Notes under the pieces: generated by a model | The model's input: the letters and a program-made list of their open reading frames with translations, nothing else | What the model was told of the DNA's origin: nothing | Database searches by the model: none | Shown here: positions 17,427 through 25,975 of the stretch, one piece after another | How positions within the stretch are numbered: the first letter of the stretch is position 1 | Layout: every line of letters begins with the position of its first letter | Made by a program: the position numbers and the translations under genes | Assembly (NCBI GenBank): GCA_008107755.1 | Contig: VIRH01000101.1 | Span: forward strand, 124,001 to 188,000 | DNA length: 64,000 nt | Direction of reading: 5' to 3' | Source of the DNA: Rhodobacterales bacterium | GTDB lineage: Bacteria > Pseudomonadota > Alphaproteobacteria > Rhizobiales > Stappiaceae

Positions 17427-17798
17427 ATGCAACTGGAACTCGGGCAGCGGGCCGAACTCAAACGCAGTTACACCGAACGGGACATGGAAGATTTCGTCAT
17501 GCTGGCAGGCGCGGAAATGGCGTTGCCGCAGACCGTCCCCGGGCCGCTTATCGGCGGCCTGTTTTCCTATCTTCTCGGCGTCAGGCTGCCGGGACGGGGA
17601 ACAAACTATCTCAAGCAGAGCCTGGAGTTCCTGCAGCCCGCCCCCCTTGGGGAAGAGCTGACGGCCTCCGTGACCGTCACGCGCCTCAGGCCCGAAAAGC
17701 ATCTGGTCGACCTGGAAACCGTCTGTGAAACCGCCGACGGGATCCGGATCTGTCAGGGGCGCGCTCTTGTCTACGTGGAAGACGTGGGCAAGGCGTGA
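17427..17798 (+). CDS. MaoC-like hotdog protein lacking the hydratase motif
   Basis: Hotdog-fold protein of 123 residues, encoded right after the catalytic MaoC gene. The fold elements RSYTERDMEDFVMLAG, VPGPLIGGLFSYLLG and a C-terminal sheet ELTASVTVTRLRPEKHLVDLETVC are recognisable. The stretch that should read D-x-N-P-x-H is AGAEMALPQTVPG, so the catalytic Asp/His are absent. It is likely a structural or substrate-binding partner of the preceding subunit, as in heteromeric MaoC hydratases. Last gene of the cluster. Confidence 0.8.
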   Translation: MQLELGQRAELKRSYTERDMEDFVMLAGAEMALPQTVPGPLIGGLFSYLLGVRLPGRGTNYLKQSLEFLQPAPLGEELTASVTVTRLRPEKHLVDLETVCETADGIRICQGRALVYVEDVGKA

Positions 17799-17823
17799 GC
17801 GGAAGGGCCGCTGCAGCCTGATC

Positions 17824-18384
17824 TCAGACGGAAGACGATGGGTTTGCGTCCTTGGGGTGTAACCACCATTTCATGGCCTGAAGCATGCGCGGCATGACCA
17901 GATAGTACATCACCCCGACCACGATGAAGGTGATGAGCGCCATGCGAAGCACGAAAGGCAGAGCTCCGAGAACCGGCATCAACAACCAGATCGCGAGAGT
18001 CGCCAGCGGAAATATCGCCATCCACGTGACAACCGCCATCTTCCAGCGCGGCGGTTGCTGGTGATTGATCGTGAATTCCGGCGAGAGCCAGAGGTCCGGT
18101 TTGTCGAAAAGCCGGTACTCCGGCGGGTGTTCCGATACTTCATCAAGCCTGGCGTGCCAGTCGGCCGCTACGCTGGACCCAGTCCAGTTCTCGAGCGCCT
18201 CACGGTTGGCGAATTTCTGGATGATGTGGAATTCCTCGCCCGGCTCGCGGGGGGGAATGATCGCTGAAGACTTGTATCCGGGGAAACGGGCACATTCGGC
18301 GATCATCTGCGTGACCAGCGTCTGATACTCGCGCTCCATGCCATGGTTCGCCCGCCGATGGGTGACCCTCGTTACTTCACTCAT
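17824..18384 (-). CDS. antibiotic biosynthesis monooxygenase (ABM)-domain membrane protein
   Basis: Protein of 186 residues from ATG 18384; an upstream extension to 18456 looks non-coding. The N-terminal 100 residues form an ABM/EthD-like ferredoxin fold (VTRVTHRRANHGMEREYQTLVTQM, FHIIQKFANREALENWTGS). Two membrane helices follow (VVTWMAIFPLATLAIWLLMPVL and LRMALITFIVVGVMYYLVM) and a basic tail. Members of this combined architecture are usually called 'antibiotic biosynthesis monooxygenase', but no reaction is established. It is a single gene, convergent with the acyl-CoA cluster. No gene is seen in 18385-18608. Confidence 0.8.
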   Translation of the reverse strand: MSEVTRVTHRRANHGMEREYQTLVTQMIAECARFPGYKSSAIIPPREPGEEFHIIQKFANREALENWTGSSVAADWHARLDEVSEHPPEYRLFDKPDLWLSPEFTINHQQPPRWKMAVVTWMAIFPLATLAIWLLMPVLGALPFVLRMALITFIVVGVMYYLVMPRMLQAMKWWLHPKDANPSSSV

Positions 18385-18608
18385 TTGCGCTGAAAAGTCC
18401 GATTGAGAGGATGATCTTAGAGTGCGTGAGTTAGGGTTTCGGGCGATCACTGTCAATTATCGGAGCGCGAGGAGCCTCCGTGGGCTTTTGCCTCGATGCC
18501 ACTTCCCCGTCCCCTAAGGTGCCGGGCCGAACGCGGGGCGACGCTGACAGGAGGCAATCAGGTTCAATGGCAACGGCGTTTGCGATTGGCTCCCGCCGCC
18601 CGCGCAGC

Positions 18609-18998
18609 TTAGCCGCCTTCCAGGACGCTGACCTTGTCCGGCCAGAACGCGTAGTGACCGCCAAGCCGTTTCGCCACGTCAATGGGCTCGCGGTAGACCC
18701 AGCCGATTTCCTCCTCGGCGAAGGAGATATAGCTGGCATCACCCTTGATGGGGCAATGAGAGGATTTGGCGACCGTCTCGAACAGGACCTGAAGATCCTC
18801 TTCAGGAATGTAAATCACCGGGTCATAGACCGATTTTCCCAGCTCGATGACGCGCAGTGCGCTGGTCGTGTCTGCCAGCAAGGTGTTCCCGGAGTAAACC
18901 CGGATGCGGCGCGGTACGTCCTTGATCACCATCAGGTGGTCCGGATTGCCCGGGTTTGCGATGGCGTCGTCAAGGGCAGGGATCGCGGCGGTCGGCAT
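18609..18998 (-). CDS. DUF427 domain-containing protein
   Basis: Small protein of 129 residues from ATG 18998. It matches DUF427: IKDVPRRIRVYSGNTLLADTTSALRV, then YIPEEDLQ and SSHCPIKGDASYISF, with the conserved CPxKG motif, and a final GHYAFWPDKVSVLEG. It has a compact beta-barrel fold with unknown function. It is monocistronic, divergent from the glycerate kinase gene with about 240 bases between them. The longer open frame to 19097 has no supporting ribosome site. Confidence 0.88.
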   Translation of the reverse strand: MPTAAIPALDDAIANPGNPDHLMVIKDVPRRIRVYSGNTLLADTTSALRVIELGKSVYDPVIYIPEEDLQVLFETVAKSSHCPIKGDASYISFAEEEIGWVYREPIDVAKRLGGHYAFWPDKVSVLEGG

Positions 18999-19241
18999 GG
19001 CGTGTTCCTTTGCTTTAACGGACAGACAGGCCGGTCCTGGTCGCCCGGCGTCAATCGATCGTACCAGATAGGTGTGATCGCGCCGCTCCGATGGCAAAAA
19101 CTAAATCATGACATTGCCGTGAGCCGTCGGTTTCGGAACGTTTCGGCGGCAACCGCCCGATTGAGGCTGGTTAAGCCTTGAAAAATCTGCTGAAAAGACG
19201 TCCAGCGAATACGGCAAGACAGAACCGAAAGGCGCAGATTG

Positions 19242-20501
19242 ATGAGCGTGCAGGCGCAGGATCTCTTGAGACGGATGTTCGATCGGGCCGTGGAGGTCGC
19301 CGATCCGATGAGAAGCCTCGGCGCCGATCTTCCGGAAAGACCGACCGGGCGCGTGGTTGTCGTCGGTGCCGGCAAGGCCTCCGCGCGCATGGCAGAGGCG
19401 CTGGAGGCGGCGTGGGGACCGTGCGAGGGCCTCGTCATCACACGCTACGGCTACGGCCGGCCGACGCAGGGGATCGAGATCGTGGAAGCGGCGCATCCTG
19501 TGCCGGACAGCGCGGGGGAAGTGGCGACGCAGCGGATGCTCACGCTTTTGGGCGATCTGGGCGAGGGCGATTTCGTTGTGGCCCTTGTCTCCGGAGGCGC
19601 CTCGGCTCTGCTGACGGCCCCGGCCGGGGACATCACGCTCGCCGAAAAGCAGGAGGTCAATCAGAAGCTGCTCGCCTCTGGCGCCCCCATCGGCCAGATG
19701 AACGTGGTGCGCAAGCATCTGAGCAAGGTCAAGGGTGGTCAGCTCGCCGCCGCTGCCTATCCGGCGTCGATGCTGGCGCTGCTGATTTCCGATGTCCCGG
19801 GGGATGATCCGGCCCTGATCGGATCAGGGCCGACCGTCGGCGACGGCAGTAGCTCAAACGACGCGAAGGCGATCCTGCAGCGCTGGAACATAGAGGTGCC
19901 GGCCTCGGTGCGCGCCGTGCTCGATGGTCCGAGCGGTGTGCTCCCGCCTCAGGACGAGAAGATCTCCCGGGTCACCAACGTGATCTTTGCAGCGCCGTCC
20001 CAATCGCTGGATGCGGCAGCGGCCCTTGCACGGGAAAGCGGCTGCGATGTCGAAATTCTCGGCGACGATCTGGAGGGCGAGGCAAGGGATGTTGCCGAAG
20101 CGCATGCCGCGCTCGCCCTGGAGCGCCAGAAGGAACGCTCGGGTGACGCCGCAAAACCGCTGATCCTGCTTTCTGGCGGGGAGCTGACCGTGACCCGGCG
20201 CGGCGACGGCGTCGGTGGGCCGAACGCGGAATACGCCTTGGCGCTTGCTTCGGCCCTGAAGGGCACCGAGGGGATCTCCGCGATCGCCTGTGATACGGAT
20301 GGTGTCGATGGCGCCGCGGAGGTTGCCGGAGCGTTGATCGGGCCGCATACGCTGGCTCATGCTGAAAAAGAGGGTGTTTCCGCCGACAAGGCGCTGGCCG
20401 AAAACGATGCTCACCGGTTCTTCGAAACAATCGATGCGCAGGTGGTCACAGGGCCGACGCTGACCAATGTCAATGATTTCCGGGCCATCTGGATCGGATG
20501 A
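19242..20501 (+). CDS. glycerate 2-kinase (GckA/TtuD family, MOFRL)
   Basis: Glycerate kinase of the DUF4147/MOFRL type, about 419 residues. It phosphorylates D-glycerate to 2-phosphoglycerate with ATP. N-terminal domain: VVVVGAGKASARMAEALE, ALVSGGASALLTAPA and NVVRKHLSKVKGG. C-terminal MOFRL domain: LLSGGELTVTRRGDGVGGPNAEYALALA and ACDTDGVDGAAEVAGALI. ATG 19242 is used; a TTG lies just before it. Many annotations call this family hydroxypyruvate reductase. It is followed after 54 bases by a CofD-like gene on the same strand, and 7 kb downstream lies a hydrolase that may release glycerate. Confidence 0.92.
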   Translation: MSVQAQDLLRRMFDRAVEVADPMRSLGADLPERPTGRVVVVGAGKASARMAEALEAAWGPCEGLVITRYGYGRPTQGIEIVEAAHPVPDSAGEVATQRMLTLLGDLGEGDFVVALVSGGASALLTAPAGDITLAEKQEVNQKLLASGAPIGQMNVVRKHLSKVKGGQLAAAAYPASMLALLISDVPGDDPALIGSGPTVGDGSSSNDAKAILQRWNIEVPASVRAVLDGPSGVLPPQDEKISRVTNVIFAAPSQSLDAAAALARESGCDVEILGDDLEGEARDVAEAHAALALERQKERSGDAAKPLILLSGGELTVTRRGDGVGGPNAEYALALASALKGTEGISAIACDTDGVDGAAEVAGALIGPHTLAHAEKEGVSADKALAENDAHRFFETIDAQVVTGPTLTNVNDFRAIWIG

Positions 20502-20555
20502 TCGGCGGCGAGCGGCTCCCTGGCGGGGCAAGATTGTGAAGCGACGGGAGACGTC

Positions 20556-21737
20556 ATGTCCGAAGTGACCATCACGCGAGCGGTAAGCATGCCCGACCGT
20601 TTCCGGATCGAGCGCTTTCAGTCAAATCCGAAGCTCGGGCCGAGGCTGTTGTTCTTCTCGGGCGGGTCCGCGCTGAACACGGTCGCCCAGGTTCTCAAGC
20701 GCTACACCCATAATTCCATCCATCTGGTCACCCCCTTCGATTCGGGCGGCAGTTCCCAGGCACTCAGGCAGGCTTTCGACATGCCGGCCGTTGGTGACCT
20801 CAGGAGCCGGCTGATGGCGCTTGCGGATGAGACCGTGCTGGGCCATCCGGATGTCTTTCGCCTGTTCACGCATCGCTTTGACAAGGCAGCGGCATCGGAG
20901 GACCTGTGCGGTGAACTGGACGCGATGATTGCGGGCCACCACTGGCTGGTGGACGCCATTGAGCAACCGATGCGTCTTCTGATTCAGAATCAGCTTGGCA
21001 CGTTCCGCGCAGCATGCCCGGCGGATTTCGATCTCCGCGGCGCAAGCATCGGTAATCTGATCCTCGCAGGCGGGTATCTGGGGCAGACGAAGCAGCTGGA
21101 GCCGATCATCTTCCTGATGTCGAAGCTGGTCGGCGTGCAGGGAATTGTGCGCGCGGCCAGTGACGACAATCTGCATCTGGGAGCGCACCTTCAAAACGGT
21201 GAGACGCTGATCGGGCAGCATATGCTGACCGGAAAGGAACAGCCGCCTCTGACCTCGCCGATCCGCGAGCTGTTCCTCAATGAGGGACTCGGCGAGCGAC
21301 GGTCGGCGGTTGCCAGCTTTCCGGAGCGCAATCGGGCGCTTGTCGGCAGTGCGGATCTCGTCTGTTACGCGCCCGGCAGCTTTTACACGAGCCTGATCGC
21401 CAACCTGCTTCCGGATGGCGTCGGGCGATCGATCGCCTCCAGAACGGTTCCAAAGGTTTATGTGCCCAGTCTCGGACCCGATCCGGAAACGCAGGGCATG
21501 GGGCTGGCCGAAAGAGTGGCGGTCCTTCTGGCGACGCTTCGGCGGGACGCGGGGGAGGACTGTCCGGCAAACAAGCTGCTGACCTTTGTCATCGCGGACA
21601 AGAGCATCGATGATGCGGAAGCGGAGGCGGCGCAGGCTCTGGGGCCGACGGTCTTGCGGCTTGATCTTGTCAACGACAGGTCGTCGCCTTTCTACGACCC
21701 GGAGACGCTTTGCGAGGCGCTTCTGTCCCTGGCGTGA
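20556..21737 (+). CDS. CofD/YvcK-like protein (2-phospho-L-lactate transferase family)
   Basis: Protein of 393 residues with the CofD/YvcK nucleotide-sugar-like fold: LLFFSGGSALNTVAQVLKRY (first glycine-rich loop), VTPFDSGGSSQALRQAF, RGASIGNLILAG and CYAPGSFYTSLIANLLPDGVG. CofD joins a phospho-hydroxyacid to a deazaflavin; YvcK relatives act in cell-wall/carbon control. This one is longer than classical CofD and resembles the CofD-like member linked in some genomes to ATP-grasp and kinase genes ('GAK'), none of which is here. No other F420 gene (fbiB, fbiC) is in the window. The tandem glycerate kinase makes a phosphoglycerate substrate conceivable. Confidence 0.75.
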   Translation: MSEVTITRAVSMPDRFRIERFQSNPKLGPRLLFFSGGSALNTVAQVLKRYTHNSIHLVTPFDSGGSSQALRQAFDMPAVGDLRSRLMALADETVLGHPDVFRLFTHRFDKAAASEDLCGELDAMIAGHHWLVDAIEQPMRLLIQNQLGTFRAACPADFDLRGASIGNLILAGGYLGQTKQLEPIIFLMSKLVGVQGIVRAASDDNLHLGAHLQNGETLIGQHMLTGKEQPPLTSPIRELFLNEGLGERRSAVASFPERNRALVGSADLVCYAPGSFYTSLIANLLPDGVGRSIASRTVPKVYVPSLGPDPETQGMGLAERVAVLLATLRRDAGEDCPANKLLTFVIADKSIDDAEAEAAQALGPTVLRLDLVNDRSSPFYDPETLCEALLSLA

Positions 21738-21901
21738 ACCGGGTTCGCCGTCTGTCCTGAAGCGCGCGCAAGGCATGACGCCATGGGGTGGCACCGAAAC
21801 ATTTGCCGTCGAAATTGATGTGCGCATTACCAGGTTTCTGAAAAGTTTTGTTGACAGGACAATGCGTTGCCGCGCTGCGAAAAAGATTTCGCTTCGTTCC
21901 G

Positions 21902-21933
21902 AAACCGATTTTGTTGACTTCCAAAATCGGTTT
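21902..21933. promoter_or_regulatory. 12-bp palindrome around a -35 element, candidate LacI operator
   Basis: AAACCGATTTTG (21902-21913) and CAAAATCGGTTT (21922-21933) are perfect inverse complements separated by 8 bases. The spacer begins with TTGACT, a -35-like hexamer at 21914-21919. This lies about 95 bases before the LacI-type gene in an unusually AT-rich 290-base gap. Autoregulation of the lacI-ABC-hydrolase operon by the encoded repressor is the simplest reading. Confidence 0.65.
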
Positions 21934-22028
21934 TGTAAGTGTTTTTATTAAGAAAAGGCAATTTCGGCGACACACCGAAAATTGACCGATAAGGATGTAC
22001 GGTGCCGATTGGCACGCGGGGAGGATGC

Positions 22029-23141
22029 ATGTCGCGGTTACGCGGTTCCGTCACGATCGACGATGTGGCTCGCCATGTCGGCGTTGCCAAGGGCACCGTT
22101 TCGCGCGTCCTCAACAACTACACGGACATTTCCGACGACACCCGCAAACGCATACTGAAAGCCGTCAATGATCTCGGCTATCAGCCTTCGGCAACCGCAC
22201 GCAACCTCAAGCGCGGGCGGCAGGATACGCTCGGGATCGTCATCCCCGTCGGGCATGGCAGCGGTGCCGATCCCTTCCTTGCCGAGTTCATCGACGGCAT
22301 TGCCCGGGCTCTGGACGAGCTCGGCCTCGATCTGCTCGTGACCACCGCCCATTCCCGCGATCACATGATTGAGACGCACAAGCGCCTCATCGCCCGGCGC
22401 AAGGTGGACGGGTTTATCGTGACCCGGACCGAGGTTGACGATCCGCGCATCGCCTATCTCAAGGAACACAATTTTCCCTTCGTCGCGCACGGTCGCACCA
22501 GTGACCCTACAGGCTATGCCTGGTTCGACATCGACAACGCGGCAGCTTTCGCTGACGGCGTGCGCCATCTCTACAGCCTCGGCCACGAGCGGATCGGTTT
22601 CGTCGGCAGCTCTCTTGATCTCAATTTCGCACTCCAGCGCCGCCAGGGATACCGAAAGGGCCTGGAAACCCTCGGTCTCGCTCATGATCCGGACCTGGAA
22701 ACCCTGCAGGTCTTCAGTGAGAAGGGCGGCTTTGCCGGGGCCCGTGAACTGCTTTCGCTGGACAGGCCGCCGACCGCGCTGATCTGCGTTACGGACGCCC
22801 TGGCAATCGGCGCGGTTCAGTTCTGCCGCGAGATTGGTCTGAAGGCTGGCTCGGACGTGACGGTGATCGGGTATGACGGCCTGCCAGTCGGTGAGTATCT
22901 CGACACGCCGCTGACCACCTTTTCCCAGAGCGCTCAGGAGGCGGGGGCACGCGTTGCCCGCATGCTGATCCAGGTTCTCGACGGCAAGGATCCGACCAGC
23001 CTTCAGGCGCTGGCGCAGGCAAACCTCATCCGGCGCGCTTCCGACGGCGCGCCGTCCATGACACCGGAGGCACTTGCTGGCGTCCTCCGGGACCGGCTGA
23101 ACAGCCAGCCTCTTTCAGGCAACAAAGGAGAGATAGCATGA
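22029..23141 (+). CDS. LacI family transcriptional regulator
   Basis: LacI/GalR repressor of about 370 residues from ATG 22029, behind GGGGAGG. The N-terminal helix-turn-helix is VTIDDVARHVGVAKGTVSRVLNN with hinge GYQPSATARNLKRG. The C-terminal periplasmic-binding-like domain shows VDGFIVTRTEVDDPR, HLYSLGHERIGFVG and VIGYDGLPVGEY. It overlaps the binding-protein gene by 4 bases, so regulator and transporter are one transcript, as in rhizobial aglR-aglEFGAK. The ligand is probably a sugar or sugar derivative carried by the adjacent system. Confidence 0.93.
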   Translation: MSRLRGSVTIDDVARHVGVAKGTVSRVLNNYTDISDDTRKRILKAVNDLGYQPSATARNLKRGRQDTLGIVIPVGHGSGADPFLAEFIDGIARALDELGLDLLVTTAHSRDHMIETHKRLIARRKVDGFIVTRTEVDDPRIAYLKEHNFPFVAHGRTSDPTGYAWFDIDNAAAFADGVRHLYSLGHERIGFVGSSLDLNFALQRRQGYRKGLETLGLAHDPDLETLQVFSEKGGFAGARELLSLDRPPTALICVTDALAIGAVQFCREIGLKAGSDVTVIGYDGLPVGEYLDTPLTTFSQSAQEAGARVARMLIQVLDGKDPTSLQALAQANLIRRASDGAPSMTPEALAGVLRDRLNSQPLSGNKGEIA

Positions 23142-24487
23142 TTGGGAGGAACGTATTCCTTGCCTCGACGATTGCAGGCGTAATGACGCTCGCAATGACG
23201 GCGGCACAGGCAGACACACTGCGGCTCTGGACCACGGAAGAACAGCCCGAGCGGCTGGCGAAACAGGAAGAGATTGCAGCTGCCTTCAAGGAAAAGACCG
23301 GAATTGACGTCGACGTCATTCCCGTGACCGAATCCGAGCTTGGCACCCGTGCGACCGCAGCCTTTGCGGCCGGCGACCTTCCAGATGTCATCTATCACAC
23401 CGTTCAATACACGCTTCCGTGGGCGGAGGCCGGTATCCTGGACACCTATGCCGCGACCGAAGTCTTCGAGGAACTGGGTGCCGATACCTTCTCGCCGGGT
23501 GCCGCGGCAATGGCCTCCGTCGAAGAGGGCGTTGCCTCCGTGCCGGTTGACGGCTGGACGCAGATGGTCATTTACCGCAAGGACCTGTTCGAGGAGAACG
23601 GACTTGCCGCGCCGGACAGCTACGAGAACATTCTGGCCGCTGTCGAAAAGCTTCACAATCCGCCGGAAATGTTCGGTTTCGTCGCCGCGACGAAGATCGA
23701 CGAGAACTTCATGAGCCAGGTGCTGGAACATGTGTTCCTGGCCAATGGCGTCAGCCCGGTCAACGATGACGGTTTCGCGCCACTCGACGAGAAGAAGACC
23801 ATCGAGGCGCTGGAGTTCTACAAGGCCATTGCCGAGGCATCCCCTCCGGGCGACCTGTTCTGGAAGCAGTCGCGTGAACTCTATTTTGCCGGCAAGGCTG
23901 CGATGGTCATCTGGTCTCCGTTCATTCTCGATGAACTGGCCGGACTTCGCGACAGCGCTCCGCCCACCATCAACGACGACCCGACGTCCTCCGAGCTTGC
24001 GTCCAAGACCGGCGTCGTGACGACCCTCAGCGGACCGTCCAATCCGGACGGCGCGGCCTGGGCCGACCTGCGCTATTTCGGCATCACTAATGACGCCGAC
24101 ACAGACAACGCGATGGAATTCGTCAAGTTCTCCATGGAAGACGGCTATCTCACGACCCTGTCGATTGCTCCCGAAGGCAAGTTCCCGACGCGCCGGGGTA
24201 ACGCCGACAATCCGACCGAGTTTGTTGACGGCTGGGCAAAGCTGCCGGTCGGCGTCGACCGCAAGGCTGCACTGACGGACCTCTATGACGCAGAAACGAT
24301 CGAAACCATCGTTTCCGGTCTCGACAGCGCCAGCCGCTGGGGCGTCAAGGAAGGTCAGCTTTCGCTAGCGTCGAAGATGATCAACAGCCAGGTCATCAAC
24401 CGCCTTGTTCGAGAATATATCGACGGCGAGCGCGATGCCGCGGCAACGGTCAAGCAGCTCAACGAGGAACTGGCGAAGATCCAGTAA
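23138..24487 (+). CDS. CUT1 sugar ABC transporter substrate-binding protein
   Basis: Extracellular solute-binding protein family 1, 449 residues. The signal peptide is about residues 1-26 (VMTLAMTAAQA-DT). The mature part has LRLWTTEEQPERLAKQEEIAAAFKEKTG, AAFAAGDLPDVIYHTVQYT and VPVDGWTQMVIYRKDLFEENG, all typical of maltose/alpha-glucoside type binders. It starts within the LacI stop (ATGA). Gene order resembles aglEFG of Sinorhizobium. The neighbouring MGH1 glycosidase and glycerate kinase suggest a glycosylglycerate or related small glycoside as ligand; this is inference. Confidence 0.9.
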   Translation: MIGRNVFLASTIAGVMTLAMTAAQADTLRLWTTEEQPERLAKQEEIAAAFKEKTGIDVDVIPVTESELGTRATAAFAAGDLPDVIYHTVQYTLPWAEAGILDTYAATEVFEELGADTFSPGAAAMASVEEGVASVPVDGWTQMVIYRKDLFEENGLAAPDSYENILAAVEKLHNPPEMFGFVAATKIDENFMSQVLEHVFLANGVSPVNDDGFAPLDEKKTIEALEFYKAIAEASPPGDLFWKQSRELYFAGKAAMVIWSPFILDELAGLRDSAPPTINDDPTSSELASKTGVVTTLSGPSNPDGAAWADLRYFGITNDADTDNAMEFVKFSMEDGYLTTLSIAPEGKFPTRRGNADNPTEFVDGWAKLPVGVDRKAALTDLYDAETIETIVSGLDSASRWGVKEGQLSLASKMINSQVINRLVREYIDGERDAAATVKQLNEELAKIQ

Positions 24488-24494
24488 TCCGGCA

Positions 24495-24607
24495 GTCCCA
24501 CCGGCTGTCGGCGGGACCTTAGCTCCCAAGGCCGGGTGCGGCATCCCTTTTCGCAAGCGGATGCCGGACCACCGCCTGACCTCTCCCGCGGCCTCGGCCG
24601 CGGGAGA
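24495..24607 (+). promoter_or_regulatory. two hairpins between binding-protein and permease genes
   Basis: The first hairpin pairs GTCCC-A-CCG (24495-24503) with CGG-C-GGGAC (24509-24517). The second is an 11-bp perfect stem, TCTCCCGCGGC (24582-24592) with its complement at 24597-24607 and a CTCG loop. Neither is followed by a T-run. Located in the 183-base gap after the binding-protein gene, they fit mRNA processing or stabilisation of the upstream message. Confidence 0.6.
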
Positions 24608-24670
24608 TCGGGGAGGGCCGACCCTTCCCGTCCAATTCACGCCCAACCTGCAGCAGAACAGAGCAGAACA

Positions 24671-25975
24671 ATGAGCGCCGAAGCGAAGAACCCGGTTTCG
24701 TCAGGACCACCGAAAGGGATTGGTCCCATGCAGCGCCGCGAGATGTGGCTTGCCTACATGATGCTGGCGCCGACTTTCGCGATCATCCTGATGATCGTTG
24801 CCGGGCCGCTGCTCGCCAATTTCTGGATCAGCTTCAAGCCAGTGCAACTGGCGGACCTGCGCCCGCCTGCCGTGCTCATGAACGAGCGCATGCGGGGTAA
24901 TCCGGAAGCCGCCGGCGATGCTGCGACGCTCGAATACCGCATGCGAAACTCCTCGCAGGACGAGGAAATCCGCGATGTCGTGGTTTTGGACGAGATTCCT
25001 GAGGGCTTTACCGTCACCGAATTGCCGGAAGGCTGTGCGGTGGAGGGGATGCAGCTGACCTGTTCCCTTGGCACGGTCGAGCCGCGCTGGCGCGATCGCC
25101 TGAGCATCGAAGGCACGGTTTCCGCCGCCTATCTTGAAGCCGATCGTCCCGAACGCGATAGCGAACCCGTCGTTTCCGGGGATGCCAACAACATCCTGAC
25201 CAACTTCGATTTCACGCTTGAGAACTTCCAGCGGATCTTTGACGCGGACGAGTTCTGGTCCGTGCTCCGGGTGACCTTCTACTACACGATCTTCGGGACG
25301 GGCGGCGCGCTTGTGCTCGGGCTGTTTGCGGCCCAGCTTCTGAACACGTCCTTCAAGGGGCGCGGCTTCCTGCGCGGCCTGTTCCTGTTTCCCTATGTGT
25401 CACCTGTCATCGCGGTCGCCTTCACCTGGCTCGTGCTGTTTGATCCCTTCTCGGGAACGGTCAATGCGCTGCTGACGAAGATGGGCGTCGTCGCGGACCC
25501 GGTGAATTTCTTCGGCCAGCGCGCGATCGAGTTTTCCGTCTTCGGCATGTCGTTCGAATTTCCGCTGGCATTGACGACGGTGATCGCCTTCGAAGCCTGG
25601 CGCTACTTCCCTCTGTCGTTCCTGTTCATCCTGGCGCGCATGCAGTCGATCAATTCCGACATGTACGAGGCTGCCGAAATGGACGGCGCGACGCCGCTGC
25701 AGCAGTTCTGGTACCTGTCGCTCCCGCAGCTCATGGGCATCCTGTCGGTCCTGTTCCTGCTGCGGTTCATCTGGACGTTCAACAAGTTCGACGACATCTT
25801 CCTTCTGACCGGCGGCAATGCCGGAACCCGGACGCTGACGGTCGACGTCTATGAGCAGGGGTTCGCGCTCTCCAATCTTGGTGCGGGCGCGGCCGTCGCC
25901 GTCGTGGTCTTCGTCGTGCTGGTCACCTTTGCGACCCTCTTCATCAAATTCACTCCCAAGGAGGAAGGCCTATGA
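24671..25975 (+). CDS. CUT1 sugar ABC permease (MalF-like) with inserted extracytoplasmic domain
   Basis: Permease of 434 residues, start ATG 24671. TM1 is about residues 27-48, and the usual permease core resumes at about 179 (FTLENFQRIFDADEFWSVLR), ending with the EAAEMDGATPLQQFWYLSLPQL ATPase-contact loop. Between them lie about 120 extra residues in the periplasm. Part of these (about 85-152: LEYRMRNSSQDEEIRDVVVL, IPEGFTVTELPEGC, SLGTVEPRWRDRLSI) reads like a DUF11-type beta-sandwich. E. coli MalF also has a large periplasmic loop that contacts its binding protein, so a docking role is plausible. Confidence 0.9.
   Translation: MSAEAKNPVSSGPPKGIGPMQRREMWLAYMMLAPTFAIILMIVAGPLLANFWISFKPVQLADLRPPAVLMNERMRGNPEAAGDAATLEYRMRNSSQDEEIRDVVVLDEIPEGFTVTELPEGCAVEGMQLTCSLGTVEPRWRDRLSIEGTVSAAYLEADRPERDSEPVVSGDANNILTNFDFTLENFQRIFDADEFWSVLRVTFYYTIFGTGGALVLGLFAAQLLNTSFKGRGFLRGLFLFPYVSPVIAVAFTWLVLFDPFSGTVNALLTKMGVVADPVNFFGQRAIEFSVFGMSFEFPLALTTVIAFEAWRYFPLSFLFILARMQSINSDMYEAAEMDGATPLQQFWYLSLPQLMGILSVLFLLRFIWTFNKFDDIFLLTGGNAGTRTLTVDVYEQGFALSNLGAGAAVAVVVFVVLVTFATLFIKFTPKEEGL

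Noticed and set aside
21792..21809. TGGCAC...TTTGC resembling a sigma-54 promoter
   Set aside because: The distance between the GG and GC elements is 13 bases, not the required 10.
21851..21856. TTGACA hexamer as a promoter for the LacI operon
   Set aside because: No -10-like sequence lies 16-18 bases downstream (GC-rich there); the TTGACT at 21914 inside the palindrome is a better candidate.
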